NCBI GenBank assembly: GCA_002361175.1
Contig: DESG01000138.1
Span: 25,040-34,497, forward strand
Direction of reading: 5' to 3'
Origin: Lachnoclostridium sp. UBA3320
Lineage (GTDB): Bacteria; Bacillota; Clostridia; Lachnospirales; Lachnospiraceae
Length of the DNA: 9,458 bases
Below are positions 1 to 6,807 of this stretch, one piece after another. The notes under the pieces were generated by a model. It made no database searches. It saw only the letters and a program-made list of their open reading frames with translations, and was not told where the DNA came from. The first letter of the stretch is position 1; each line of letters starts with the position of its first letter. Position numbers and translations under genes: made by a program.

Positions 1-443
1 TCAAATGCTGCGTCCTCTAAGTTGCAGTTTGTCAGGTATGTAAATGGAACTTTAAATCTTCTAAGCACTTTTCCTGTAGCAAACATACCACACTGACTGT
101 CACGTAAGCGAATCCCTTTTTCATCAGGACATTCATCTCTAGGTCCCCATAAAAGCACTGGCACATTTAATCCCTTTGCAAGCCTTGCCACTTCATATTC
201 TGTACCGAAATTTCCATGTACAACAAAAAGACCATCTATATTTTTCTTTTTGAATTTTTCTTCAATTTTGCATCTGTCATTGTCATCATGGAGCAATCCA
301 TCTTCTGAAATGTCATTTATATCAACAAAATTTACTCCCATTTTACTCAATTTGTCTCTTGTGTAATTAGCATATTCCACTGCCGCAGGCGCACTGAAAA
401 TACTCCTTCTCGTAGGTGCAAAACCAAGTTTAATCACCGCCAT
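1..443 (-). CDS. L-fucose isomerase-like sugar isomerase, N-terminal part (runs off the window)
   Basis: Reading the minus strand from the ATG at 443 gives 147 codons with no stop, continuing past the window edge. The protein begins MAVIKLGFAPTRRSIFSAP. It contains FAPTRRS (residues 8-14), a VVHGNFGTEYEVARLAKGL segment (about 74-92), LLWGPRDE (97-104) and LRDSQCGMFATGKVLRRFKV near the end of the visible part. These match what I know of the fucose/arabinose isomerase-like family, cytoplasmic enzymes that interconvert aldoses and ketoses. The catalytic C-terminal half is not visible, so substrate and activity cannot be judged. A GGAGGA ribosome site (complement of 451-456) sits 7 bases before the ATG and supports this start. 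The gene is divergent from a LacI-family regulator and shares an operator-rich gap with it, which suggests local repression released by a sugar. Family is fairly sure; exact substrate is unknown. Confidence 0.85.
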   Translation of the reverse strand, partial: MAVIKLGFAPTRRSIFSAPAAVEYANYTRDKLSKMGVNFVDINDISEDGLLHDDNDRCKIEEKFKKKNIDGLFVVHGNFGTEYEVARLAKGLNVPVLLWGPRDECPDEKGIRLRDSQCGMFATGKVLRRFKVPFTYLTNCNLEDAAF

Positions 444-477
444 TTGTTTATCCTCCATATAAAAAGTTGTTACAAAT

Positions 478-545
478 ACTTTATTACAGTAAAAACTTTA
501 TTGCAATTCAAAATAAAGTGAAATCAACTTTATTTTTACTTTATT
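478..545. promoter_or_regulatory. Cluster of ACTTTATT operator-like repeats
   Basis: The 8-mer ACTTTATT occurs at 478-485, 495-502, 527-534 and 538-545, and in reverse complement at 512-519. The copies at 510-519 and 527-536 form a perfect inverted repeat with 10-bp arms (AAAATAAAGT / ACTTTATTTT) around 7 bp. All lie in the gap between the divergent isomerase and LacI-family genes and overlap or abut both predicted promoters. This is what a repressor binding array would look like. That the neighbouring LacI protein binds them is inference. Confidence 0.55.
483..511 (-). promoter_or_regulatory. Promoter of the isomerase gene
   Basis: On the minus strand TTGAAT (complement of 506-511) is followed after exactly 17 bp by TGTAAT (complement of 483-488), a good sigma-A type promoter. 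Transcription would start near 475, giving a leader of about 30 nt before the ATG. One ACTTTATT motif (495-502) lies in the spacer and another (478-485) overlaps the -10 box, as expected for repressor sites. Confidence 0.65.
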
Positions 546-546
546 A

Positions 547-575
547 TTGAAAAATTTCGATTTTTAAGATATTAT
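547..575 (+). promoter_or_regulatory. Promoter of the LacI-family regulator gene
   Basis: TTGAAA (547-552) and TATTAT (570-575) are separated by 17 bp. A perfect TATAAT overlaps at 573-578, but with a poor -35 at the right distance. The last ACTTTATT copy (538-545) ends two bases before the -35 box, so autoregulation is plausible. Confidence 0.5.
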
Positions 576-598
576 AATATTAGATTTACGAAATCAAA

Positions 599-604
599 AG
601 GAGG
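599..604 (+). promoter_or_regulatory. Ribosome binding site that fixes the LacI-gene start
   Basis: AGGAGG lies 8 bases before ATG 613. A possible GTG start at 604 overlaps this site and cannot use it, so ATG 613 is preferred. Confidence 0.8.
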
Positions 605-612
605 TGCCTAGT

Positions 613-1644
613 ATGTCCATCACTGCAAAAAAATTAGCCCAAAAACTGGGCATATCTGCAACTGCTGTCTCTATGGCACTGAATAATAAAGCTGGTGTCA
701 GTACTGAAACACGTGCAAAAATCATTAAAGCAGCGGAAGAATATGGATATGACTTTACAAAAATCAAGAGCAGTCATGAACACAATGGAGCAATTTATAT
801 TCTTTTCTACAAAACACACAATGCCATTCTTTCCTATTCCCCTATTTTTAATGAACTGTATGATGGGATAAAAAATGAATGCCAGAAAGAACACTTTACT
901 GTAAAGATGATGCAGTTTTATGAAAAGACAGATATACTTGCTGACTGCTTATCTGACCTGCGCATTTCCGACTGCACAGGTATAATCCTTATCGGAACAG
1001 AGATTCGTCAGGAGGTATGTCGTCAATTCCTTTCGCTTGGATATCCAGTAGTTCTTTTAGATACATATTTTGACTCACTTGACTGCACTAGTGTTCTTAT
1101 CAATAATTCCCAAGGGGCTTATCTTGCAACAGACTATTTAATTAGTGCTACCAGACACCAGCCTGGCTATCTACAGTCAAGCTACTTAATTCCAAACTTT
1201 GTACAAAGACAGGAGGGATATTTTCGGGCAGTAAAAGAAAATGGAATGTCTCCATTTCGTTCTATTATTCATAAACTATCACCGTCCATTGAAGCTGCTA
1301 TGGCAGATATGCTTGAAATTATTGATAGACACGACACACTTGCAGAATGCTATTTTGCAGACAACGACATGATTGCCATTGGTGCAATGAAAGCTCTTTT
1401 GCTCCGTGGTTACAAAATTCCAGAAGATATCTCAATTATTGGATTTGACAATATATCAGAAAGCAGAATTATTGAACCATCACTTACAACAATGGACGTA
1501 CCACGCCACTACATCGGTACAATAGCTGCAAAGCTTTTAATCGAACAGATTGATTCAAAAGTTGTCCACACATCAAAAGTTGAGGTTTCAACCAAAATGG
1601 TTAAGCGGTTTTCAGTACTTACTTCTTACACATCGCCCATTTAA
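613..1644 (+). CDS. LacI-family transcriptional regulator
   Basis: A 343-residue cytoplasmic DNA-binding protein of normal length for the family. Residues 2-46 form the N-terminal helix-turn-helix: ITAKKLAQKLGISATAVSMA, then LNNKAGVSTETRAKI and an AAEEYGYDF segment. From about residue 58 a periplasmic-binding-protein-like effector domain follows, ending with the family-typical region ISIIGFDNISESRIIEPSLT. The effector is presumably a sugar or sugar derivative. The hinge following GYDF (TKIKSSHEH) lacks the NxxARxL pattern of classical LacI/PurR hinge helices, so its operator may differ from the usual central-CG palindrome; the ACTTTATT repeats upstream are candidates. It is divergent from the sugar isomerase, implying control of that gene or operon. 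No convincing terminator follows; the next gene has its own promoter. Confidence 0.93.
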   Translation: MSITAKKLAQKLGISATAVSMALNNKAGVSTETRAKIIKAAEEYGYDFTKIKSSHEHNGAIYILFYKTHNAILSYSPIFNELYDGIKNECQKEHFTVKMMQFYEKTDILADCLSDLRISDCTGIILIGTEIRQEVCRQFLSLGYPVVLLDTYFDSLDCTSVLINNSQGAYLATDYLISATRHQPGYLQSSYLIPNFVQRQEGYFRAVKENGMSPFRSIIHKLSPSIEAAMADMLEIIDRHDTLAECYFADNDMIAIGAMKALLLRGYKIPEDISIIGFDNISESRIIEPSLTTMDVPRHYIGTIAAKLLIEQIDSKVVHTSKVEVSTKMVKRFSVLTSYTSPI

Positions 1645-1670
1645 ATTAAAAAAAAGGAAAAATAAAACTC

Positions 1671-1699
1671 TTGCGCTACTTTTTTTAATATGCTATAAT
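1671..1699 (+). promoter_or_regulatory. Strong extended -10 promoter of the PepSY gene
   Basis: TTGCGC (1671-1676), a 17-bp spacer and a perfect TATAAT (1694-1699) preceded by TGC (extended -10). The predicted start near 1706 leaves a leader of about 26 nt with AAGGAGG at 1718-1724. Confidence 0.75.
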
Positions 1700-1731
1700 C
1701 CAATTATGTTTATGAAAAAGGAGGATTTTGC

Positions 1732-2484
1732 ATGAAGAATATTAAAAAAATCAAAGTATTACTAGTAACAGTATGTTCTATATTTGCAGCCACTGCTTTT
1801 TCAGGAGCTGCACAGGCAAACAAAATAACTAGTATAAGCCAAGCTAGAAACAAGGCATTAAAAGAAGTTAAAAATGCAGTTGTATTAGAAGTAGACAAGG
1901 ACCATGATAACGGAGTACTTGTGTACGATATAGATTTGTTAAAGGATAAAAAAAAGTATAATATAATTTATCGTGCATCTGATGGCAAAAAAATAGAATA
2001 TGGCTGGGAATTACAGAACTATTATGCTAAGAATAACAATATTATTTCAAGAAGCCGCTGTCAAAAACTTGCATTAAACAAAGTAAAAAATGCAGAAGTT
2101 ATCAGCATTGTTGATAAGACAGATGACGGAATGAGAGTTTATAAGGTAAGGCTTAGAAAAGGAGATAAAAAATATACTCTTGAATACCATGCGTCAACAG
2201 GAAAGCTTATGGAATATGAATGGGAAATTGTAGCACAGCCTGTTACTAACACCAATAATGGAAATACAGATAATGGCTATATTGGAGAAAATAAGGCAAA
2301 AAATATTGCACTTGACAGAGTACCAGGAGCCCAAGTTGTAAAGATTGAGTTTGATACAGATGATGGAAAAGAAGTATACGAGATTGAACTTATTGATTCT
2401 TCTTTTGAATATGAAATTAAGATTGATGCCACAACAGGGCAGATAATTGAATTTGACAAAGATGATTTGGATTATGAAATTTAA
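1732..2484 (+). CDS. Secreted protein with three PepSY-like repeats
   Basis: A 250-residue protein with a signal peptide: basic start MKNIKKIK, hydrophobic core at about 9-24, and a likely type I cleavage site after AQA (27-29). No lipobox, anchor motif or later membrane span is seen, so it is probably released or cell-wall associated. The mature part is three similar units at about 32-94, 104-166 and 183-248. Each has the pattern A...AL..V..A.V..v..d.DdG..vYe..l......Y.i..da.tGk.ie, the PepSY fold signature. A short Asn/Thr/Gly-rich linker (about 171-182) precedes the third unit, and the C-terminus is acidic. PepSY domains are known in propeptides and as extracytoplasmic modules thought to modulate proteases or sense the envelope; no enzyme activity is indicated here. 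AAGGAGG 7 bases upstream supports the start. It lies in the same direction as the exporter and two-component genes, but a terminator separates them. Function unknown. Confidence 0.85.
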   Translation: MKNIKKIKVLLVTVCSIFAATAFSGAAQANKITSISQARNKALKEVKNAVVLEVDKDHDNGVLVYDIDLLKDKKKYNIIYRASDGKKIEYGWELQNYYAKNNNIISRSRCQKLALNKVKNAEVISIVDKTDDGMRVYKVRLRKGDKKYTLEYHASTGKLMEYEWEIVAQPVTNTNNGNTDNGYIGENKAKNIALDRVPGAQVVKIEFDTDDGKEVYEIELIDSSFEYEIKIDATTGQIIEFDKDDLDYEI

Positions 2485-2499
2485 GGATGATTTAGATTA
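2461..2499 (+). repeat. Two near-identical 14-mers around the PepSY stop codon
   Basis: GATGATTTGGATTA (2461-2474) and GATGATTTAGATTA (2486-2499) differ at one base and are 25 bp apart. The first encodes the acidic tail of the PepSY protein and the second follows its stop. It may be a small local duplication or chance in AT-rich DNA. Confidence 0.4.
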
Positions 2500-2501
2500 A
2501 T

Positions 2502-2510
2502 TGTTATATT
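2502..2510 (+). promoter_or_regulatory. Possible extended -10 element before the exporter genes
   Basis: TGTTATATT contains TGN plus TATATT, an extended -10 pattern. The upstream -35 region (TTAAGG at 2481-2486, 18 bp spacing) is poor. If used, transcription would begin near 2516-2517, inside the 5' arm of the hairpin at 2510-2522. This is a weak call. Confidence 0.25.
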
Positions 2511-2565
2511 ACTCCCGAAGCAGACAGTGTAAAAATAATAGCACTATTGCTTTGGGAGTATTTTT
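2510..2565 (+). terminator. Strong intrinsic terminator or attenuator before the exporter genes
   Basis: Bases 2510-2522 (TACTCCCGAAGCA) pair with 2548-2560 (TGCTTTGGGAGTA) in a 13-bp stem with one G-U pair. Inside, AGTG (2526-2529) can pair with CACT (2542-2545). TTTTT follows at once (2561-2565). It may simply end the PepSY transcript. However, only 19 bases separate the U-tract from the exporter start at 2585, too few for a promoter, so exporter mRNA must cross this element or begin within it. That makes regulated read-through (attenuation) a reasonable inference. Confidence 0.8.
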
Positions 2566-2572
2566 AATGGAA

Positions 2573-2578
2573 ATGAGG
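2573..2578 (+). promoter_or_regulatory. Ribosome binding site that decides the first exporter start
   Basis: ATGAGG (core GAGG 2575-2578) lies 6 bases before GTG 2585. The in-frame ATGs at 2567 and 2573 have no purine-rich site upstream, only the terminator U-tract, and 2573 is itself part of this site. Confidence 0.6.
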
Positions 2579-2584
2579 CTAAAT

Positions 2585-4303
2585 GTGAAAAATTTACTTA
2601 TATATATTAAAGAATATACAAAGGAATGTATACTAGGTCCTTCTTTTAAGCTCTTAGAAGCGTGTTTTGACCTTATAGTGCCGCTTGTAATGGCAGCTAT
2701 TATTGACAATGGCATTGCAATGGGTGATAGAGGATATATATTTAAATATGGTGGTGTTCTTGTACTGCTTGCACTTGTGGGGCTTATATGCTCTATAACA
2801 GCGCAGTATTTTGCAGCAAAAGCTGCTACTGGCTTTGCGGCGAATTTAAGAGTAGCGTTATTTAAACATATAGAATCCCTTTCATTTACAGAGATGGATG
2901 AAATCGGCACTTCTACAATGATAACACGCATGACAAGTGATATAAACCAGTTACAATCAGGTGTAAATATGGCATTAAGACTTTTTTTACGTTCTCCATT
3001 TATAGTTTTTGGAGCAGCGATAATGGCATTTACTATTGATTTAAAATCGGCTCTTATTTTTGTAGTAGTAATTCCACTGTTAGCTGTTGTTATATTCGGA
3101 ATAATGCTTATAAGTATGCCTTTGTATAAAAAAGTACAATCAGGTCTTGACAATGTACTTGGTATAACTAGACAAAATCTTACAGGTGTACGTGTAATAC
3201 GTGCATTTAATAAAGAACAGGCAGAACTTGAGAATTTTTCTAATGGCAATGAAAAGCTTACACAGATGCAGCTTTTTGTTGGAAAAATCTCAGCTCTGAC
3301 TAATCCAGTTACCTATGTAATGATTAATATAGCTCTTATAGTACTTTTATGGGTTGGTGGAATACAGATAAATACAGGTAAACTTACGCAGGGTGAAGTT
3401 GTTGCAATGGTCAATTATATGTCCCAGATACTTGTAGAACTTATAAAGCTTGCCAATACAATAGTTCTTTCCACAAAAGCAGTAGCATGTGGAGGAAGGG
3501 TACAAAGCATACTTGAAATAACTTCTTCTATGAAAGATGGAGATTACACAGAAACAACAACTGGCAGTGTAAATAGCGGTACAGAAGTAAGGTTTCAACA
3601 TGTAGGTATGTCTTATAAAGGAGCTGGTGCAAATTCTGTTTCAGATATAGACTTTACTGCAAAGGCAGGAAGTGTAACAGGAGTAATCGGTGGCACAGGC
3701 TCAGGCAAATCTACACTTGTCAACCTTATACCAAGGTTTTATGATGTATCAGAAGGCTGTGTTATGGTTGGCGGCAAAGATGTGAGGTCATATGAACTAG
3801 ACACTTTAAGGCAGAAGATAGGAATAGTTTTACAAAAAGCTGTGCTTTTTCATGGAACTATAAGAGAAAATATACTATGGGGCAACCCTGACGCATCAGA
3901 TGAAGATGTAATAGAAGCCTTAAAAGCGGCACAGGCATGGGAAATTGTAACAGGTAAGGATAATGGGCTTGACTATGTGATACAACAGGGTGGGCGCAAC
4001 CTTTCAGGCGGTCAGAAACAGAGATTTACTATAGCTAGAGCACTTGTGCGCAAGCCATCTATACTTATACTTGATGACAGTGCGTCAGCACTTGACTTTG
4101 CAACTGATGCAAAATTAAGAAAATCACTACAGGAGCTTCCATACAAACCAACAATATTTATAGTGTCACAAAGGACTTCATCAATACAACACGCTGATAA
4201 TATACTTGTACTAGATGATGGTGAACTGGCAGGACAGGGAACACATGAAGAACTTGTAAAGAATTGTGAAGTTTACAGAGAGATTTATCAATCACAGATA
4301 TAA
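2585..4303 (+). CDS. ABC exporter half-transporter with degenerate ATPase site (BmrC / TM287-like subunit)
   Basis: A fused membrane-plus-ATPase protein of 572 residues from GTG 2585, a normal length. The first half has about six membrane helices, with RAFNKE in an intracellular loop as in type IV (B-family) exporters. The ATPase domain has an A-loop Tyr (MSYKG), Walker A GGTGSGKST (369-377), a Q-loop (IGIVLQ), an intact signature LSGGQ (473-477) and Walker B ILILDD (493-498). The catalytic Glu after Walker B is Asp (D498), and the switch His is Gln (Q529 in IVSQRTSS). These changes are those known for the non-catalytic-site subunit of heterodimeric exporters such as BmrCD, LmrCD and TM287/288. 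It pairs with the next gene, 32 bp downstream. Substrates of such pairs are drugs, peptides or lipids; none can be assigned here. GTG is chosen because of GAGG six bases upstream and because family members commonly begin MKNLL-like; an ATG at 2567 would add six residues. Confidence 0.92.
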   Translation: MKNLLIYIKEYTKECILGPSFKLLEACFDLIVPLVMAAIIDNGIAMGDRGYIFKYGGVLVLLALVGLICSITAQYFAAKAATGFAANLRVALFKHIESLSFTEMDEIGTSTMITRMTSDINQLQSGVNMALRLFLRSPFIVFGAAIMAFTIDLKSALIFVVVIPLLAVVIFGIMLISMPLYKKVQSGLDNVLGITRQNLTGVRVIRAFNKEQAELENFSNGNEKLTQMQLFVGKISALTNPVTYVMINIALIVLLWVGGIQINTGKLTQGEVVAMVNYMSQILVELIKLANTIVLSTKAVACGGRVQSILEITSSMKDGDYTETTTGSVNSGTEVRFQHVGMSYKGAGANSVSDIDFTAKAGSVTGVIGGTGSGKSTLVNLIPRFYDVSEGCVMVGGKDVRSYELDTLRQKIGIVLQKAVLFHGTIRENILWGNPDASDEDVIEALKAAQAWEIVTGKDNGLDYVIQQGGRNLSGGQKQRFTIARALVRKPSILILDDSASALDFATDAKLRKSLQELPYKPTIFIVSQRTSSIQHADNILVLDDGELAGQGTHEELVKNCEVYREIYQSQI

Positions 4304-4335
4304 CTGACAATATAAGAAATATATGGAGATTAAAG

Positions 4336-6078
4336 ATGAAGAAAGAAAAAAATAATGACACTGTAAAAACAGTTTTAAAATATATTAAAAAATACAGAAT
4401 TTCTATTGCCTTATCGCTTTTTTTTGCAGTGGTAACAGTTGTGCTTACTCTGTATCTGCCTATTCTTACAGGTGATGCAGTTGATTTTATGATTGAAAAA
4501 GGACGTGTAGATTTTGACAGTCTTGCTGCACTTATAGTTAAAATGGCTGTTATAATATGCCTTACCGGAATCACACAGTGGGTTATGAATATATGCAATA
4601 ACAAGATAACATACAATGTAGTAAGAGATATAAGACAAGATGCGTTTAAAAAGTTAGAAATACTGCCACTTAAATATCTTGATGCACATGCTCCTGGTGA
4701 TATCGTAAGCCGTATTATTGCAGATGCGGACCAGTTTGCAGATGGTCTTTTAATGGGATTTACACAGGCTTTTACTGGAATACTGACAATCGCAGGAACA
4801 CTGATTTTTATGTTAAGCATAAATGTCTGGATAACAATAGTTGTTGTTATTGTAACACCACTTTCATTTTTTGTAGCGGGATTTATTTCCAAAAGAACCT
4901 ATAAAATGTTTCAGCTCCAGTCAAAAGCAAGGGGAGAACAGACTTCCCTTATTGATGAAATGATAGGAAATCAGAAAGTTGTACAGGCATATAGTCATGA
5001 AGATAAAGCACTAGAAAAGTTTTGTACAATTAATGAAAAGCTTAAAAAATATTCCTTAAATGCAACATTTTATTCATCAATTACTAATCCAGCCACAAGG
5101 TTTGTCAATAATCTTGTATATGCAGGAGTTGGTGTTACTGGTGCGCTATTTGCAATAAATGGCTATCTTACAGTAGGCGGTCTTTCATGCTTTCTAAGCT
5201 ATGCTAACCAGTATACAAAGCCATTTAATGAGATATCAGGTGTTATAACAGAACTGCAAAATGCACTTGCATGTGCTGCACGTGTATTTGAGCTTATAAA
5301 TGAAGAACCTCAGATTCCAGACCAAGCAGATGCCAAATCTCTTGAAAGTGTAAAAGGTGAGGTGGCATTTAACAATGTATTCTTTTCATATGTTCCTGAT
5401 AAAAGGCTTATAACAGACTTTAACCTTCACGTAAAATCAGGGCAGCGTGTCGCTATTGTTGGTCCTACAGGCTGTGGCAAAACTACAGTTATTAACTTAA
5501 TAATGAGGTTTTATGACGTGAATAGCGGAAGCATTAAAATTGATGGAGCAGATATTAGACAGATTACCAGAAAAAGTCTTAGAGATAATATAGGAATGGT
5601 ACTTCAGGAAACATGGATTAAAGATGGTACGATATTTGATAATATTGTAATTGGCAAACCTAGCGCAACAATGGAAGAAGCAGTTGAGGCAGCAAAAGCA
5701 TCACATGCCCATAGTTTTATAAAAAGACTTCCAAATGGCTATGACACAGTTGTAAAAGAAGATGGAAGTAATCTTTCGCAAGGGCAAAAACAGCTTCTTT
5801 GTATAGCAAGGGTCATGCTTTTAAAGCCTCCAGTGCTTATTCTTGATGAAGCAACTTCTTCAATAGATACACGAACAGAGATAAAAATACAAAATGCATT
5901 TGCAAAACTTATGGAAGGAAGGACAAGTTTTATAGTTGCACACCGTCTGTCCACAATACAAAACGCAGATATAATCCTTGTTATGAAAGATGGCAATATT
6001 ATTGAACAAGGCAATCATGAAAGCCTGTTAAAACAAGGAGGTTTTTATGCAGGGTTATATAACAGCCAGTTCACATAA
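4336..6078 (+). CDS. ABC exporter half-transporter, catalytic partner (BmrD / TM288-like subunit)
   Basis: A 580-residue membrane-plus-ATPase protein complementary to the preceding subunit. About six membrane helices occupy roughly residues 15-310, with QAYSHE as the matching intracellular-loop motif. The ATPase domain has Walker A GPTGCGKTT (376-384), Q-loop MVLQET, signature LSQGQ (480-484, second Gly of the usual LSGGQ replaced by Gln), Walker B VLILDE (500-505) with catalytic Glu 505, and switch His 536 in VAHRLST. The intact Walker B Glu and His with a degenerate signature is the reciprocal of the first subunit, so the dimer should have one consensus and one degenerate ATP site. GGAG (4325-4328) is 7 bases before the ATG. 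The gene lies 32 bp after its partner and 63 bp before the response regulator gene, so co-transcription is likely. Substrate unknown; export from the cytoplasm or inner leaflet is the expected direction. Confidence 0.94.
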   Translation: MKKEKNNDTVKTVLKYIKKYRISIALSLFFAVVTVVLTLYLPILTGDAVDFMIEKGRVDFDSLAALIVKMAVIICLTGITQWVMNICNNKITYNVVRDIRQDAFKKLEILPLKYLDAHAPGDIVSRIIADADQFADGLLMGFTQAFTGILTIAGTLIFMLSINVWITIVVVIVTPLSFFVAGFISKRTYKMFQLQSKARGEQTSLIDEMIGNQKVVQAYSHEDKALEKFCTINEKLKKYSLNATFYSSITNPATRFVNNLVYAGVGVTGALFAINGYLTVGGLSCFLSYANQYTKPFNEISGVITELQNALACAARVFELINEEPQIPDQADAKSLESVKGEVAFNNVFFSYVPDKRLITDFNLHVKSGQRVAIVGPTGCGKTTVINLIMRFYDVNSGSIKIDGADIRQITRKSLRDNIGMVLQETWIKDGTIFDNIVIGKPSATMEEAVEAAKASHAHSFIKRLPNGYDTVVKEDGSNLSQGQKQLLCIARVMLLKPPVLILDEATSSIDTRTEIKIQNAFAKLMEGRTSFIVAHRLSTIQNADIILVMKDGNIIEQGNHESLLKQGGFYAGLYNSQFT

Positions 6079-6080
6079 TT

Positions 6081-6121
6081 TGTATAAATGTATAGCTATA
6101 GATACAAAAATGATACAAAAA
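6081..6121 (+). promoter_or_regulatory. Candidate response-regulator binding region with GATACAAAAA direct repeats
   Basis: GATACAAAAA occurs at 6101-6110 and 6112-6121, a perfect 10-mer repeated with an 11-bp period, the spacing typical of OmpR-family binding sites. TGTAT occurs upstream at 6081-6085 and 6089-6093, the reverse complement of the ATACA cores, and TATAGCTATA (6091-6100) is a palindrome. The region fills the gap between the second exporter gene and the regulator gene. No confident promoter was found here, so the role may be autoregulation of a weak internal promoter or something else. Confidence 0.45.
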
Positions 6122-6141
6122 AGAGTTATGTTTAAATTATT

Positions 6142-6807
6142 ATGAATAAAATATTAGTTGTAGAAGATGAAGAAGCTATTGCAGCTCTTATAAGGATGAA
6201 TTTAATAAAAGCGGGATATCAATGTGATATAGCTTATGATGGCGCTAGTGGTGCAGACAAAATGTCTGAGAATAATTATGACTTATGTCTATTTGATATA
6301 ATGCTTCCTGAGATTAACGGTTATGAACTACTTTCATATGCAAAATCTCTAGATATCCCTGTTATTTTTGTCACTGCCAAAGGGGAGACATTAGATAAGG
6401 TAAAAGGACTTAAATTAGGAGCAGACGATTATATCACCAAGCCTTTTGAAGTGCTTGAACTTCTTGCAAGAGTGGAAAATGTATTAAGGCGTTTTAATAA
6501 AACAGACAAGTTTATTAAAATATCAGGGTTAGATATTGACACAGTAGCAAGAATAGTTAAAAAAGATGGAAAAATATTAAAACTGACATATAAAGAATTT
6601 GACCTGTTGCTTCTCTTTGTAAGAAATCCAGGTACTGCACTTTATAGAGAAACTATATATGAGCATGTATGGGACAGCGAATATATGGGCGACAGCAGGA
6701 CAGTTGACCTACATGTACAGCGTCTGCGCAAAAAAGCGGGACTTGAAAAAAACATTGAATCCGTATACAAAATTGGTTACAGGTTTGTACCAGAGGAAAG
6801 TATATGA
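6142..6807 (+). CDS. OmpR/PhoB-family response regulator
   Basis: A 221-residue cytoplasmic transcription factor. The receiver domain (1 to about 117) shows the acidic pocket E8/D9, phosphoacceptor D52 in LCLFDIMLP, switch Thr 78 (IFVTAK) and Lys 100 in DDYITKPF. The C-terminal winged helix (about 125-219) has LTYKEFDLLLLF and the recognition region SRTVDLHVQRLRKK, ending in the family's IGYRFV. It overlaps the downstream kinase by 4 bp (ATGA), so the two form a cognate pair by context. It follows the exporter pair and probably controls it or its own operon; the 11-bp direct repeats upstream are a candidate site. Oddly, no Shine-Dalgarno site precedes ATG 6142. A five-codon reading frame, ATG 6128 to TGA 6145, overlaps the start, so translation may be coupled or weak. 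Confidence 0.95.
   Translation: MNKILVVEDEEAIAALIRMNLIKAGYQCDIAYDGASGADKMSENNYDLCLFDIMLPEINGYELLSYAKSLDIPVIFVTAKGETLDKVKGLKLGADDYITKPFEVLELLARVENVLRRFNKTDKFIKISGLDIDTVARIVKKDGKILKLTYKEFDLLLLFVRNPGTALYRETIYEHVWDSEYMGDSRTVDLHVQRLRKKAGLEKNIESVYKIGYRFVPEESI

Noticed and set aside
604..612. Earlier GTG start for the LacI-family gene
   Set aside because: It overlaps the AGGAGG ribosome site; ATG 613 has proper spacing and a normal family N-terminus.
1645..1689. Terminator after the LacI-family gene (A-run pairing with T-run)
   Set aside because: The stem is only A-T pairs, has a long loop, lacks a following U-tract and overlaps the next promoter.
1774..1776. Lipoprotein cysteine (Cys 15) in the PepSY protein
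   Set aside because: The preceding residues V-T-V do not make a lipobox, and a normal AQA cleavage site lies further on.
2501..2584. Upstream TTG or ATG starts for the first exporter subunit
   Set aside because: The extension translates the terminator hairpin and U-tract and is unlike the family; GTG 2585 has GAGG six bases upstream. ATG 2567 remains a minor alternative.
2509..3249. Long minus-strand frames opposite the exporter genes (also 4158-4892)
   Set aside because: They are antisense to clear ABC exporter coding sequence, have no ribosome sites and no recognisable family features.
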